A stretch of 64,000 bases of DNA from Hoeflea_A sp965249925 (GCA_965249925.1 OZ252260.1:310001-374000); one strand, 5' to 3'. Counted from the stretch's first letter, positions 40,804 through 50,005 are shown. Notes: a model not told the origin generated them from the sequence alone. Numbers and translations are program-made.

Positions 40804-41617
40804 AACGACCGTCAAAAGGAACCGGTCGGCGCCTGTCAGCCACGCAGCTTTTTCCAGCGCACTGACCGACCCGGACATCGATCCGCCGGCCGGCATTGTC
40901 GGCCCCGACGGCAAGCGCGCCGCCAAGCGCTTCAATGTCTACCGCAACAATGTGACCGTCAGCCTGGTGAATGCCCTGGCCGACACTTTTCCGGCGGTCA
41001 AAAAGCTCGTCGGTGAATCGTTTTTCAACGCCATGGCACGGATCTACATTCAGGCCGAACCGCCGACCTCACCGCTGCTGTTTCGTTATGGCGAAGGGTT
41101 TCCGCGCTTTCTGGAAACCTTCGAACCGGCGCAGAAACTGGCTTACCTGCCCGACGTCGCGCGGCTTGAACGCGCCTGGCTGGACGCCTACCACGCTGCG
41201 GACATCGCACCGCTGGACGCATCGGCACTGGGCTCCGTTCAACCGGAAGCCCTACCGACGCAGCGGTTCAAGGCGCACCCGGCCGCGACGATTATACGAT
41301 CGCGTTGTGCCGCCGTGTCGATTTTAACGGCAAATCGCGCCGGTGAGCCACACACGGGTATCGACCCGACGATCGCCGAAGACGGTCTTGTCACGCGGCC
41401 GGATGTAGACGTCGAAGTCCGCCGCCTGCCTGCTGGTGCAGCCGTCTTCCTCGGCGCTCTCATCGATGGGCACACACTCGGCGAGGCGGCGGAAGCCGCG
41501 GCTGCCGACACGGCGGAATTCGATCTCGCCGCGGCGATCGCGGCAATGCTTGAGGCCGGCGTTTTTACCGGTCTCGACGGAATTCAAAGGCCTGACAACG
41601 GGGGATCCAACCCATGA
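40787..41617 (+). CDS. bufC: DUF2063 partner protein of the MNIO enzyme
   Basis: A 276-residue protein. The N-terminal DUF2063 (HvfC/MbnC-like) domain is marked by FSSALTDPD, RFNVYRNNVTVSLVNALADTFPAVKKLVG and the downstream PFLRTFEPA-like stretch (FPRFLETFEPAQKLAYLPDV). The C-terminal half is less conserved. In related systems this protein delivers the precursor to, or stabilises, the iron enzyme. It overlaps bufB by 17 bases and bufD by 4, so the three are translationally coupled. Confidence 0.9.
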   Translation: MPPLNETTVKRNRSAPVSHAAFSSALTDPDIDPPAGIVGPDGKRAAKRFNVYRNNVTVSLVNALADTFPAVKKLVGESFFNAMARIYIQAEPPTSPLLFRYGEGFPRFLETFEPAQKLAYLPDVARLERAWLDAYHAADIAPLDASALGSVQPEALPTQRFKAHPAATIIRSRCAAVSILTANRAGEPHTGIDPTIAEDGLVTRPDVDVEVRRLPAGAAVFLGALIDGHTLGEAAEAAAADTAEFDLAAAIAAMLEAGVFTGLDGIQRPDNGGSNP

Positions 41618-42201
41618 ATGCTCTCATCAACGCGCTGCGCCAGTTGTACACCGGCTTTTTCGGGGTGCTGGAATCGATCACCGACGGCTGGTTCATGGGC
41701 CTTTTCACCAGGCTGGCTTTCCTGTTCACCCTCTACATCTACTACCTGAACTCGGCCAAGACCAAGGTCGGCGACGGGCTCCTGGGCTTCTTCCAGATCA
41801 CCGACGGGGCCTATATCCAGATCGCCGGACCGGCATTCGAAGCGGCGGGCTATGAGCAAAGCGCTCTCCCCCTGCCGGCGCACATCATGGTGTTTATGGG
41901 AACGTATGGCGAGTTCGTTCTACCGATCCTGATCATCGCGGGCCTGTTTGCCCGGGTCGGCGCCCTCGGCATGGTCGCCTTCATTCTGGTCCAGACCTAT
42001 GTGGATGTGACCGTGCACAGCGTGACGCTCGGCGCATTGCTGAACGGCCAGTCGTCGGAACTCATCGACCAGCGCCTGTTCTGGAGCATTCCGCTGCTCT
42101 ACATCGTGCTGAAAGGCCCCGGCGTCATCTCGCTGGACCATCTGCTTGGACGTTGGTGGAACCGCCGAACCGGCCACAGCGGACACCCGGTCAGAGCATA
42201 G
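41614..42201 (+). CDS. bufD: DoxX-family membrane protein of bufferin operon
   Basis: A 195-residue inner-membrane protein with four hydrophobic segments (about 28-47, 86-112, 118-140, 155-175) and the DoxX pattern TYGEFVLPILIIAGLFARVGALGMVAF. In bufferin-type operons a DoxX protein commonly closes the set. It may support redox or electron supply to the modification reaction, but this is not proven. It overlaps bufC by 4 bases (ATGA). Confidence 0.88.
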   Translation: MNALINALRQLYTGFFGVLESITDGWFMGLFTRLAFLFTLYIYYLNSAKTKVGDGLLGFFQITDGAYIQIAGPAFEAAGYEQSALPLPAHIMVFMGTYGEFVLPILIIAGLFARVGALGMVAFILVQTYVDVTVHSVTLGALLNGQSSELIDQRLFWSIPLLYIVLKGPGVISLDHLLGRWWNRRTGHSGHPVRA

Positions 42202-42523
42202 ACCTTCGGCAGTATCCGGGATCGCCGCGAGCTTGACCGCGGCGGGCGCCTTGCGCCACGGAGCCTGGGCCCCGGGCAATAGGCCAAAGGGCCGTTGGGC
42301 GCTGTGGTGCATCCGCTCGCTTCGGAACCGGGCCGTGGCTGGTGGATAGCCAACACTCCATATTGAAGCGAGCATGGTCGGCCCTACGTCAGAGGCAAGG
42401 CCAACGCTGGCTGTTGATGCGGTTCGCGCCGCCACAGCTCTTGTCGACCAACGATTGGCACGATGCTTCGTCAGGTCAGCCGGACGCCCTTGATACAGTC
42501 GCCAACGATGGAAATCTGAGACA
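42202..42523 (+). other. Intergenic region after bufD
   Basis: 322 bases with no recognised gene, RNA or clear terminator. Short GC-rich dyads (for example GGCGC-CTT-GCGCC) are present. It may contain the promoter of the next small gene. Confidence 0.35.
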
Positions 42524-42868
42524 ATGAGACGATACGTTTGGGTCGCCTTGCTGGTCGGATTAGCCGCTCCACACCCTGTGCAGGCCAACACGCTCACCGC
42601 TGAAGAAGTGCAAAGCGAGATGTTGAACAAGACCATTGTCACACGCAGGTTTGGAATGAGGATCACCATGCGTTATCTGCCCGGAGGCATCGTGACCGCC
42701 AATGCCTTGCTTGGTTCCATGGAAGGCACATGGAAAGCGCATGGCAACAAGATATGTTCAACCTTTCCAAGCGGCCCGGCCAAAGGCACCAGCTGTGTCA
42801 GCTTTCGTCGACTAGGAAGCAACCGATACATCAGCTCTGAAGGCGTCAGGTTCCGGGTGGTAGATTAG
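42524..42868 (+). CDS. Small exported protein of unknown function
   Basis: 114 residues with a clear signal peptide (MRRYVWVALLVGLAAPHPVQ, cleavage near QAN). The mature part has two Cys and the phrase GTWKAHGNKICSTFPSGPAK, similar in style to small periplasmic beta-sheet proteins in which a wild-type tail continues C-S-x-F. I do not recognise the family. Its TAG stop consists of TA plus the first G of the inverted-repeat-like sequence at 42868, so the C-terminus may have been cut by a past insertion. Confidence 0.65.
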   Translation: MRRYVWVALLVGLAAPHPVQANTLTAEEVQSEMLNKTIVTRRFGMRITMRYLPGGIVTANALLGSMEGTWKAHGNKICSTFPSGPAKGTSCVSFRRLGSNRYISSEGVRFRVVD

Positions 42869-42900
42869 GGTCTGTCAAGTATCAGTCTTGTGGCGTCGGC
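42868..42900 (+). repeat. Solitary terminal repeat related to the element at 59295
   Basis: 33 bases differing at two positions from the inverted end of the element at 59295-59561 (GGGTCTGTCAAGTATCAGTC...). It too is preceded by TA. No matching opposite end was found within the following ~1 kb, so it is a remnant or a diverged element. Confidence 0.7.
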
Positions 42901-43023
42901 AGTTGCCGCAAATGACCGATATGATGGTATCGGAATCCACGCCTGCGTGCCGGCAGCGGTGAGACCAGGGCAACGGTCTTGCACCACCGGTAAGCGGATA
43001 CGGTCGCCGAGGCGGCGCAGAGC

Positions 43024-43839
43024 CTACCGAACGGATGTGGCCAGGTGCGCTCTGACCGAAGGCAACACCTGCGCGGCATGCGTGAACGGGCTCATATGTC
43101 CGGCGCCTTCGATTTCGACATAACTGCAGGTTGTCAGGGAGTCTCTGACGATTTCACAAACCCGGTGCATCGATTCGATTGTTTCGGTGCCCTTAAACAA
43201 CAATGCCGGAATATCAAGGTTCGCCAGGTCCTGTCGTGTCGGCTGCTCGTGCCAGTTGGTCGTCCATTCGTGGTAGAGCCGGTCGGAACCAACCTTCATC
43301 GCTGATTTTATTTGATCCGGCAGCGCGTTCCAGGCTCCATCGGATCCGGCCCAGGCGTCGACAAAACCCGCCATCGCCTGTTCGCGGTTTCCGTCGTCCA
43401 GCGCCTCTCTATAGCGATTGGCCATCTCCTCTGGTTGCGCAAACAGCGGATCACCGGTTTCGCGCAGCAGGTGAAAGTAAACCGGCTCGAAGAAGGTGAG
43501 GCTTCGGATGTTTTGAGGCCTGTGCCTGATGGTCGGATAGGCAAAGTGCCCGCCACCGGAATGAATGACGAAATGCGCCGGTTCTCCCAAGAGGTCGAGT
43601 ATCGCGTCAATCGCGCGCCCATCATCCTGTGCAGTCCACTTGCGCTCAATCGGCCAAGATTGACTTTCGCCGCTGCCGAACAAATCCAGACAAACCGCTC
43701 GGTAATCTTCCTTCAATCCAGCGGCCAAGGCTCTCCACTGCCTGGCGCCACCGCAGCTTCCGTGAACAAAGATGATCGGCACCCCTGTTCCCTCGTCGAA
43801 ATAGTGCAGTTTGTCGCCATCAACGTTTAGGGTCGGCAT
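43024..43839 (-). CDS. Alpha/beta hydrolase
   Basis: 271 residues starting at ATG 43839 (MPTLNVDGDKLHYFDEGTG), chosen for the GGAGA site eight bases upstream. It has the oxyanion motif IIFVHGSCGGARQW, the nucleophile in VIHSGGGHFAY (Ser with an atypical preceding Ile-His instead of Gly-His) and the catalytic His in EGAGHMSPF. The family covers haloperoxidase- and epoxide-hydrolase-like enzymes; the substrate is unknown. It lies 123 bases from the solitary repeat. Confidence 0.82.
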   Translation of the reverse strand: MPTLNVDGDKLHYFDEGTGVPIIFVHGSCGGARQWRALAAGLKEDYRAVCLDLFGSGESQSWPIERKWTAQDDGRAIDAILDLLGEPAHFVIHSGGGHFAYPTIRHRPQNIRSLTFFEPVYFHLLRETGDPLFAQPEEMANRYREALDDGNREQAMAGFVDAWAGSDGAWNALPDQIKSAMKVGSDRLYHEWTTNWHEQPTRQDLANLDIPALLFKGTETIESMHRVCEIVRDSLTTCSYVEIEGAGHMSPFTHAAQVLPSVRAHLATSVR

Positions 43840-44459
43840 AGGGCGATTCTCCGCCAGAGATGGGTCAATCGTCAACCCGGCTGGCGGAAATGTGACAGAA
43901 GGCAACTGGCAGGTCGTTACCGACGCTGGAACTTCCAGAGGCAGTCGGCAGGTGGGAGGCCCCCTTCGCATTGGCTGTGAAAGTCCAAGTGGATTCATTG
44001 CCGCCTTTCGTCGCGCACACCGGGACCATCCCAGCGCGGTTTTCACCAGAAAAAAACACATAAAGTGGCTCCGTGTGCCCGATCATTCGATTCGGGAATT
44101 GGGGGCTCGCTCTACTCCCAGATGGAGTATGATACCCACAGCCAATGAGACTGAGACTAGGAGCCAACGACTGCCAGGCTGATTTCTGGCAGTATAGTAT
44201 TTCATATATTGCTTTTTATTAGTGCCAAAGGTGATTCAATGCCCCCGGTCACTTATGGCAAGCGAAGCGGTGCTCTCGCCAAATCGCGCTGTGCACCGTT
44301 TCGCTACTATCCTGATACGCAGTCTCAATTGACATCGCGTTCTGCACATTGCCACCGGTCCAGGCACCCTTGAACATTGTATCGAGGCACTGAAGATCCA
44401 TTAACGCACATGATATATGATAGGCTGGATCCTATTGTGAATTGCCTCATGCATTAGTA
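43840..44459 (+). other. AT-richer intergenic region
   Basis: About 620 bases of lower GC than the surroundings with no supported gene. It contains a 7-bp hairpin CTGCCAG-N8-CTGGCAG at 44171-44192 and probably the promoters of the divergent genes on either side. The composition suggests transferred DNA. Confidence 0.4.
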
Positions 44460-45503
44460 ATGTGTGCGGCCATGACAGCCCGAGCCCTGCCATCCCTCTC
44501 CTTCGATACAGCGAAATTCGAAGAGGAAGATCGCTTGGATGCGGTCTCGGATTTGTGGCGTCATTATCTGACATTCAATGTCGACCGAAGATCCAGGAAG
44601 AGCTTCTTCTTGAGATCGAACGTCTGGTGGCTGAATGACTGTGTGTTCGTGAATTCGGTTGCTGCCCCGATGACATGTCACAGACCGCCACCGCCCGATG
44701 AAGAATCGCTGATATCCGTCTCATACTTGCGCCACGGTATGCAGGATTACGTGCTGAACGGCGCGTTGCAGCATCAGGAACCAGGGGCGGTCCATGTGAG
44801 TCTCCACAGCCATCAGACGCTCAGACAGTGTCACACGGACAGCGAAATCTTCATTTTCTATCTACCCACCATTAGAATCGGCCTGATCCCCAACCAGGAG
44901 TTTCCCGTTCGGATATTCGCCACGACAACGCCCGTGGGTGCGATGCTGAGGTCTATGTTGCTGAGCCTTCCGGAAGCCCTCAGCAATTGCAAACAGGAAC
45001 AGGCCGGCACGCTTGCGGACGGTATCTGCGCATTTCTTGAATCGGTATTGCGTGAATCTCCCGACACCAACGCAGCCACCGTGACCCATTTCAAGCTGTC
45101 AGCGATACGACGCTACATCGAAGACCATATTGGGGACGACTCCCTGGATGCCGAGAGGATTTGTAGAGTCTTCGGTATTTCGCGTCCAACACTCTACAGG
45201 CTGTTTCGGGAGTCCGGTGGCGTGATGGCTTATGTCACAAAACGCCGGACGCACCACATATTTTCCGAGCTGTCCCGGTCATCGCCCCGATGGGGTCTTG
45301 TCAAATCGGTCGCCGGGAAATTTGGGTTTCAAGACATGACGCAGTTCACCAGGGCATTTCGCAGGCATACCGGCACGACACCCAGCAGTATTGTTGGTCT
45401 GTCAGCACCGGACACCTCCGGTCGGCGCAATGCGCACTCTGCGGGCACGTCCGGACGCCTCTCCAAACCGCTCATCTTTTCAAGGTCAATGCAAGCAATG
45501 TGA
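44460..45503 (+). CDS. AraC-family transcriptional regulator
   Basis: About 347 residues. The N-terminal sensor part resembles AraC-binding-like domains (AraC_binding_2), and the C-terminal double helix-turn-helix (about 215-315) has RICRVFGISRPTLYRLF and KSVAGKFGFQDMTQFTRAFRRHTGTTPS. The start is uncertain: ATG 44460, ATG 44472 or TTG 44442. Codon use and GC look lower than in neighbours. The ligand and target are unknown; the nearest divergent gene is the alpha/beta hydrolase. Confidence 0.85.
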   Translation: MCAAMTARALPSLSFDTAKFEEEDRLDAVSDLWRHYLTFNVDRRSRKSFFLRSNVWWLNDCVFVNSVAAPMTCHRPPPPDEESLISVSYLRHGMQDYVLNGALQHQEPGAVHVSLHSHQTLRQCHTDSEIFIFYLPTIRIGLIPNQEFPVRIFATTTPVGAMLRSMLLSLPEALSNCKQEQAGTLADGICAFLESVLRESPDTNAATVTHFKLSAIRRYIEDHIGDDSLDAERICRVFGISRPTLYRLFRESGGVMAYVTKRRTHHIFSELSRSSPRWGLVKSVAGKFGFQDMTQFTRAFRRHTGTTPSSIVGLSAPDTSGRRNAHSAGTSGRLSKPLIFSRSMQAM

Positions 45504-45674
45504 CCACCAAGGAGCTTCTCAAGGCTCCTCCCGGGTAGGGCTGAAGCGTTGCTGTTCAGCGGAAATTCCGTGCCAGCCTCATCTGGTGTTTCGATGAACC
45601 GGACAACCTTGGCTACTGTTTGGTCGCCGAAATCGTAACGACTCTCGCTGCCGGACAACGTTCCCGGTTCCAAC

Positions 45675-45701
45675 AAAAAACGGCGCCCCAGCGGGCGCCG
45701 T
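45675..45701 (-). terminator. Rho-independent terminator of hsp20
   Basis: Read on the minus strand, a perfect 9-bp stem ACGGCGCCC / GGGCGCCGT with a 4-base loop is followed by TTTTTT. It lies 29 bases after the hsp20 stop. Confidence 0.9.
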
Positions 45702-45729
45702 TCTCGTTCTGGCAGCCGTCAGGTCAGCC

Positions 45730-46191
45730 TTAGGCGACCGTTTCGGCCTCAATCTGCTTGGCTTCGGACGTATTGGCCGAAATGTCGATCCGGCGCGGTT
45801 TCATGGCTTCCGGGATCTCACGAACGAGATCGACATGAAGCAGTCCGTTTTCGAGGTTGGCGCCCTTCACTTCGACATGCTCGGCGAGCTGGAAGCGGCG
45901 TTCGAAGGCGCGCTTGGCGATGCCGCGATACAGGAAATCGCTGCCTTCCTTGTCATCCGACTTCTTGCCGGTGACGGTCAGCACATGTTCGCGAGCCTCG
46001 ATCGAGAGTTCGTCCTCACCAAACCCGGCGACAGCCATGGTGATCCGGTAGGCGTTCTCTCCGGTCTTCTCGATATTGTAGGGCGGATAGGTCTGGCTCT
46101 GGTCGGGCTGGGCAAGCGAGTCCAGCATGGTGAAAAGGCGGTCAAAGCCGACCGTGGAACGATACAGGGGTGAAAAATCGACATGACGCAT
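45730..46191 (-). CDS. Small heat-shock protein (Hsp20/IbpA family)
   Basis: A 153-residue ATP-independent chaperone of the alpha-crystallin family that holds unfolding proteins. The N-terminus is IbpA-like (DFSPLYRSTVGFDRLF) and the core is PYNIEKTGENAYRITMAVAGF, FLYRGIAKRAFERRFQL and the family-typical GLLHVDLVREIPE. The ATG at 46191 has GGAGGA upstream. A short hairpin (CTTTG-N5-CAAAG) touches that ribosome site and could be thermosensitive. A strong terminator follows. Confidence 0.93.
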   Translation of the reverse strand: MRHVDFSPLYRSTVGFDRLFTMLDSLAQPDQSQTYPPYNIEKTGENAYRITMAVAGFGEDELSIEAREHVLTVTGKKSDDKEGSDFLYRGIAKRAFERRFQLAEHVEVKGANLENGLLHVDLVREIPEAMKPRRIDISANTSEAKQIEAETVA

Positions 46192-46422
46192 GGTCGTGTC
46201 CTCCTTTGAGCGACAAAGTTTGCGTTGTGACTGGTGCAACCCCCGCGAGGCGGCAGGTCAAGCAGTCAGCAGGTCCGTCTGGCACCTGCAGCCCTTAGGT
46301 GGTGAGCGATTGCGACGTTGTCAAGAGCCGTGCCAGCAGCGCAAAAAACATAGCGATTTCAGTGGTTGCGCCTTGATCCGGCGCCACGGATTAGCTCTAG
46401 TGCGCAATACGAGGGGAGCTTC

Positions 46423-47367
46423 ATGAAAGACATCGTTTTGCACGATACGCCGGACAATCCGGCACCGGACAACGCCGTGTCCGGCTACTTCGGCACGCAT
46501 GACGGAAAGCAGGTTCGCTATGCGATCTTCCGCTCCGACGCAACCCGGGCCAGCGGTACCGTCGTGCTGCTTCAGGGGCGCAACGAGACGATCGAAAAGT
46601 ACTACGAAACGATCCGCGACCTGACGGACTCCGGCCTCTGGGTGGCGACGTTCGACTGGCGTGGCCAGGGAGGTTCCGAACGGCTGCTGCGCAATCCCAT
46701 GCCGGGTTACGTCCGGCGTTTCTCCGACTATGAAAAGGACCTTGAGCAGTTTCTGGAGGATATCGTCCTGCCCGACGCCCGGCTGCCTTTTTATATTGTT
46801 GGCCATTCGACCGGCGGACTGATCGCCCTTTCCGCCGCCCCGCGGCTTGCCAATCGGATCGAACGCATCGCCGTCACGGCGCCGTTCATCGGCCTGAACG
46901 ACCGCCGCTTCGGACCGGGAACGGTGCGCCGTGTGGTGGGGCTCGCCTGTCTCATCGGCCTTGGCGGCTTCGGTCCGGCCGCCAACAAGCGCAGCAATCT
47001 GTCGTTTGCGCAGAATGTTCTGACCTCTGACCCCGATCGCTTTGCCCGCAACTTGGCCATCTATGAGACATGCCCGGAGTTCATTCTCGGCGGGCCCACA
47101 TTCCGGTGGATGTCGGAGGCCCTGAAGACGATCGCCCGGGTCCTTCAATCGCACCACCTGGCGTCGATCCGCATCCCGACACTGCTGTTGGGGGCTGGTG
47201 ACGACCATATCGTACCCCATGACGAACTGGAGGATATGGCTTCGCGATTTCGGGCCAGCGACCTGATCACCATCGATTATGCCCGCCACGAGCTGCTGCA
47301 GGAGGCGGATCTCTACCGCAACCAGGTCGTGGCGGCGATCAAGGCGTTTATCCCCGGGGATGCCTGA
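46423..47367 (+). CDS. Alpha/beta hydrolase (lysophospholipase-like)
   Basis: 314 residues similar to PldB-type serine hydrolases. It shows VVLLQGRNETIEKY, FDWRGQGGSERLLRNP, the nucleophile in YIVGHSTGGLIAL, an acid in LLGAGDDHIVP and the His in YARHELLQE. These act on monoacylglycerols or lysophospholipids near the membrane. The ATG at 46423 has GGGGAG upstream. It overlaps the next gene tail-to-tail by 20 bases. Confidence 0.88.
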   Translation: MKDIVLHDTPDNPAPDNAVSGYFGTHDGKQVRYAIFRSDATRASGTVVLLQGRNETIEKYYETIRDLTDSGLWVATFDWRGQGGSERLLRNPMPGYVRRFSDYEKDLEQFLEDIVLPDARLPFYIVGHSTGGLIALSAAPRLANRIERIAVTAPFIGLNDRRFGPGTVRRVVGLACLIGLGGFGPAANKRSNLSFAQNVLTSDPDRFARNLAIYETCPEFILGGPTFRWMSEALKTIARVLQSHHLASIRIPTLLLGAGDDHIVPHDELEDMASRFRASDLITIDYARHELLQEADLYRNQVVAAIKAFIPGDA

Positions 47368-48781
47368 CCTCGTCGCCGGACGCGATCGCAGACGCACCCT
47401 CACCCGCGACATAACCGAAGGCGATGGCCGTCAGCAGCCCGTTGCCGGACAGATAACCGGAGATATCGTTGCCCGACACGCCGCAGGCTGCACCGCCGCC
47501 GGCGAAGAGATTGTCAAAGGGTGCCCCATTGGCGTCGACGACGCGCGCCTTCTCGTCAATCATCAGGCCGCCTTGTGTATGGAACAATGCGCCGGTGACC
47601 CGCACCGCGTGAAACGGCGCTGTCAACGTGGGCGCTCCGGTAAAGTCGCGTCCGAAGGGATCGGTTGTCCGGCCGGTGGCGAATGATGCGACCTCATCGA
47701 AAGTCCGTTCCAATGCAGTCGCCGGAACGCCGATCGCCTCTGCCAGTGCGTCGGCTGTCGCAGCCGACTTGATGAGTCCAAGTGCTTCGGCCTCTCGGAA
47801 TTCGGGGAAATCCCGGGCCATGTCACGCAGTCTCTGGTCGAAGACGCACCAGGCGAGCCCGCTAGGTTGCGCCAACACCTCCACCGCCTGCTCGGAGTAT
47901 CCAAGGTGCTCGTCGGAAAACCGTTTGCCCTCGATGTTGACCTGGAACCCGCCCTCCATCATTAAAGCCCAGCTGATCAGAACACCGCCCGGTTCGGCCA
48001 CGGATCCGTGGCCCTGGCACGCTGCAAGACCACGCAATTGCGCACCCAAATGCTGCCCCCAAAGCAGGGCTTCGCCGGTATTGCCGTCATGGCCGTGGTA
48101 GGGCGCGTCACCCATGACAGGCAGATACTGCCGCACCAGCGCCGCATTGCCGCCAAAACCGTTGCAGGCCAGTATCAGCGCTTTGCAGGCGATGTGCTCC
48201 AATTGGCCGTCCGGTCGCCTGATCGAGATACCGACGACGCGGCGCCCGTCGACAAACAGCGTTTCGGCCGTGGCATTGCACACCACCGGAATGCCGGCGG
48301 CCTCACTCGCCTGTGCCAGGTATCCCAGCAACGCCTCGCCGGTCCTTTCCGGAACCGCATGCATGCGATGGCGGGTGTGGCCGGGATAGAGGAAATCGTC
48401 GAGCACCACCCACTCGATGCCGTGGGCTGCATTCAACCACTCCAGCGCCGGACCGATCGACCGTGTTGCCATGTGCACCAGCGCCGGTTCAGCCTGTGCA
48501 TGCGCCTTCGCCTGGATGTCTCGGGCGAAATCGGCAACGCTGTCTTCGATGCCCTGCCTGCTCTGAAAACGGGTCGCCGCGGCGGGTACGAAGCCGGACG
48601 ACAGGGAGGTCGACCCGTATGGGCGTCCGGTTTTCTCGAGCACCAGAACCTCCGCACCCGCCTCAGCCACCCGCAGCGCCGCTGTCAGCCCGCAGGCGCC
48701 GGCGCCGATCACGGCGACATCCACCGAAAGCTCCGCGTTGAGATTATCGGATGGTTCTATACGGGCAGTCACAGTCTCCAC
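47348..48781 (-). CDS. FAD-dependent oxidoreductase (fumarate reductase/ketosteroid dehydrogenase type)
   Basis: A 477-residue flavoprotein. It has AVIGAGACGLTAALRVAEAG (FAD site), RPYGSTSLSSGFVPAA and the C-terminal GGLMIDEKARVVDANGAPFDNLFAGGGAACGVSGNDISGYLSGNGLL segment (positions about 415-460) closing the FAD site. The substrate-binding region fits 2-enoate or ketosteroid dehydrogenases. It is convergent with the lysophospholipase-like gene and divergent from the nitroreductase gene. The physiological substrate is unknown. Confidence 0.85.
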   Translation of the reverse strand: METVTARIEPSDNLNAELSVDVAVIGAGACGLTAALRVAEAGAEVLVLEKTGRPYGSTSLSSGFVPAAATRFQSRQGIEDSVADFARDIQAKAHAQAEPALVHMATRSIGPALEWLNAAHGIEWVVLDDFLYPGHTRHRMHAVPERTGEALLGYLAQASEAAGIPVVCNATAETLFVDGRRVVGISIRRPDGQLEHIACKALILACNGFGGNAALVRQYLPVMGDAPYHGHDGNTGEALLWGQHLGAQLRGLAACQGHGSVAEPGGVLISWALMMEGGFQVNIEGKRFSDEHLGYSEQAVEVLAQPSGLAWCVFDQRLRDMARDFPEFREAEALGLIKSAATADALAEAIGVPATALERTFDEVASFATGRTTDPFGRDFTGAPTLTAPFHAVRVTGALFHTQGGLMIDEKARVVDANGAPFDNLFAGGGAACGVSGNDISGYLSGNGLLTAIAFGYVAGEGASAIASGDEVRHPRG

Positions 48782-48916
48782 GGTGCCGAGTTTTGTTCAG
48801 ATCCGGACCACGGTCAATGGGCGCCTCGCACCACCTTTCTTCCCGCCGCGATTGACCACGGTCAAACGATGACCGGTCCGGCTATGGAATACCGGCAGGC
48901 GACTGGAGGAAACACC

Positions 48917-50005
48917 ATGCTAAACCGAAGGGGCCTTCTCCTGGCAGCCGGTGCGGCCGTTGTCGCCGGAGGGGCGATCTATGCGACAACCAGAGGCCCT
49001 TCCTATGAGAGCGTGGCCCACTCCGTGTGGACTCCGCCGACGGCGGCCGGCGATCCCGACCTGCGCTATTTGATCCACCATGCAACTCTTGCCGCAAACA
49101 GCCACAACACGCAGCCCTGGCTGTTTTCGGGATCAGCCAAATCGGTAACGATCCGACCCGATCTTGAACGCGCGACCCCGGTTGTTGATCCGGACAACCA
49201 TCACCTGTTCGCCAGTCTCGGGTGCGCTGGCGAGAATCTGTTATTGGCAGCCGCCGCTGCAGGGACAAGCGGTGAGTTGCAATTTGTCGATGCCGGTGAC
49301 GGGCACATCGAAATCGCCCTGGCGGCGGGCGACGCAAAACAGGATCCGTTGTTCGCGGCGATTGCTGACCGGCAATGCACCCGGTCGAATTACGATGGAC
49401 GCCCGGTCGCCAAAGACGATCTCAAGCGGCTTGAAACGGCGGCGCAGGTCGATGGCTGCCGGGTTGTCCTGCTGTCGGACACCGCCAAAACCGAGCAGGC
49501 CCTGGAACTGATCCTGGCGGCCAATGCCGAACAGGTTTCCGATCCGGCTTTTGCATCGGAACTGCTGGCATGGTTGCGGTTCAACTCCGTCGCGGCCGTG
49601 CGCACGAGAGACGGGCTCTACAGTGGCTGTTCAGGCAATCCGACCATGCCCACCTGGATCGGCAAGATGATGTTCGGCTTCGTCTTTACGCCGCAGGCCG
49701 AAAACGACAAATACGCCGAACAGATCCGGTCGTCCTCCGGACTTGCCGTTTTCGTTGCCGACCGCGACGACCCGGCCCATTGGGTGCAGGCTGGCCGCAG
49801 CTACCAGCGTTTCGCCCTCCAGGCGACAGCACTGGGCATTCGTCATGCTTTCGTCAACCAACCACTGGAAGTCGCCCGGCACCGTCCGCAAGTCGCCAAC
49901 CTGGCCGGGGTTTCCGGTCAGCGACCCAATCTGATCGTGCGTTACGGCTACGCGCCGCCAATGCCGCGATCGCTGCGCCGTCCCCTGGATGAGATTATTG
50001 TCTGA
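48917..50005 (+). CDS. Acg-like nitroreductase with twin-arginine signal
   Basis: 362 residues. The N-terminal twin-arginine signal (NRRGLLLAAGAAVVAGGAIY) suggests export of a folded, cofactor-bearing protein. A doubled nitroreductase-like fold follows, with HHATLAANSHNTQPWLF, ADRQCTRSNYDGRPV and GRSYQRFALQATALGIRHAF. It resembles the mycobacterial Acg family, thought to bind FMN but to lack ordinary activity. The ATG at 48917 has GGAGG upstream. A longer in-frame reading covering the opposite-strand flavoprotein is not credible. Confidence 0.85.
   Translation: MLNRRGLLLAAGAAVVAGGAIYATTRGPSYESVAHSVWTPPTAAGDPDLRYLIHHATLAANSHNTQPWLFSGSAKSVTIRPDLERATPVVDPDNHHLFASLGCAGENLLLAAAAAGTSGELQFVDAGDGHIEIALAAGDAKQDPLFAAIADRQCTRSNYDGRPVAKDDLKRLETAAQVDGCRVVLLSDTAKTEQALELILAANAEQVSDPAFASELLAWLRFNSVAAVRTRDGLYSGCSGNPTMPTWIGKMMFGFVFTPQAENDKYAEQIRSSSGLAVFVADRDDPAHWVQAGRSYQRFALQATALGIRHAFVNQPLEVARHRPQVANLAGVSGQRPNLIVRYGYAPPMPRSLRRPLDEIIV

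Noticed and set aside
42882..43079. 65-residue minus-strand frame next to the solitary repeat as a transposase remnant
   Set aside because: No transposase motif (DDE or similar) is recognisable in any frame.
48008..48916. In-frame upstream extension of the nitroreductase gene giving a 665-residue protein
   Set aside because: It runs antisense through the flavoprotein gene; the ATG at 48917 has a good ribosome site and begins a twin-arginine signal.
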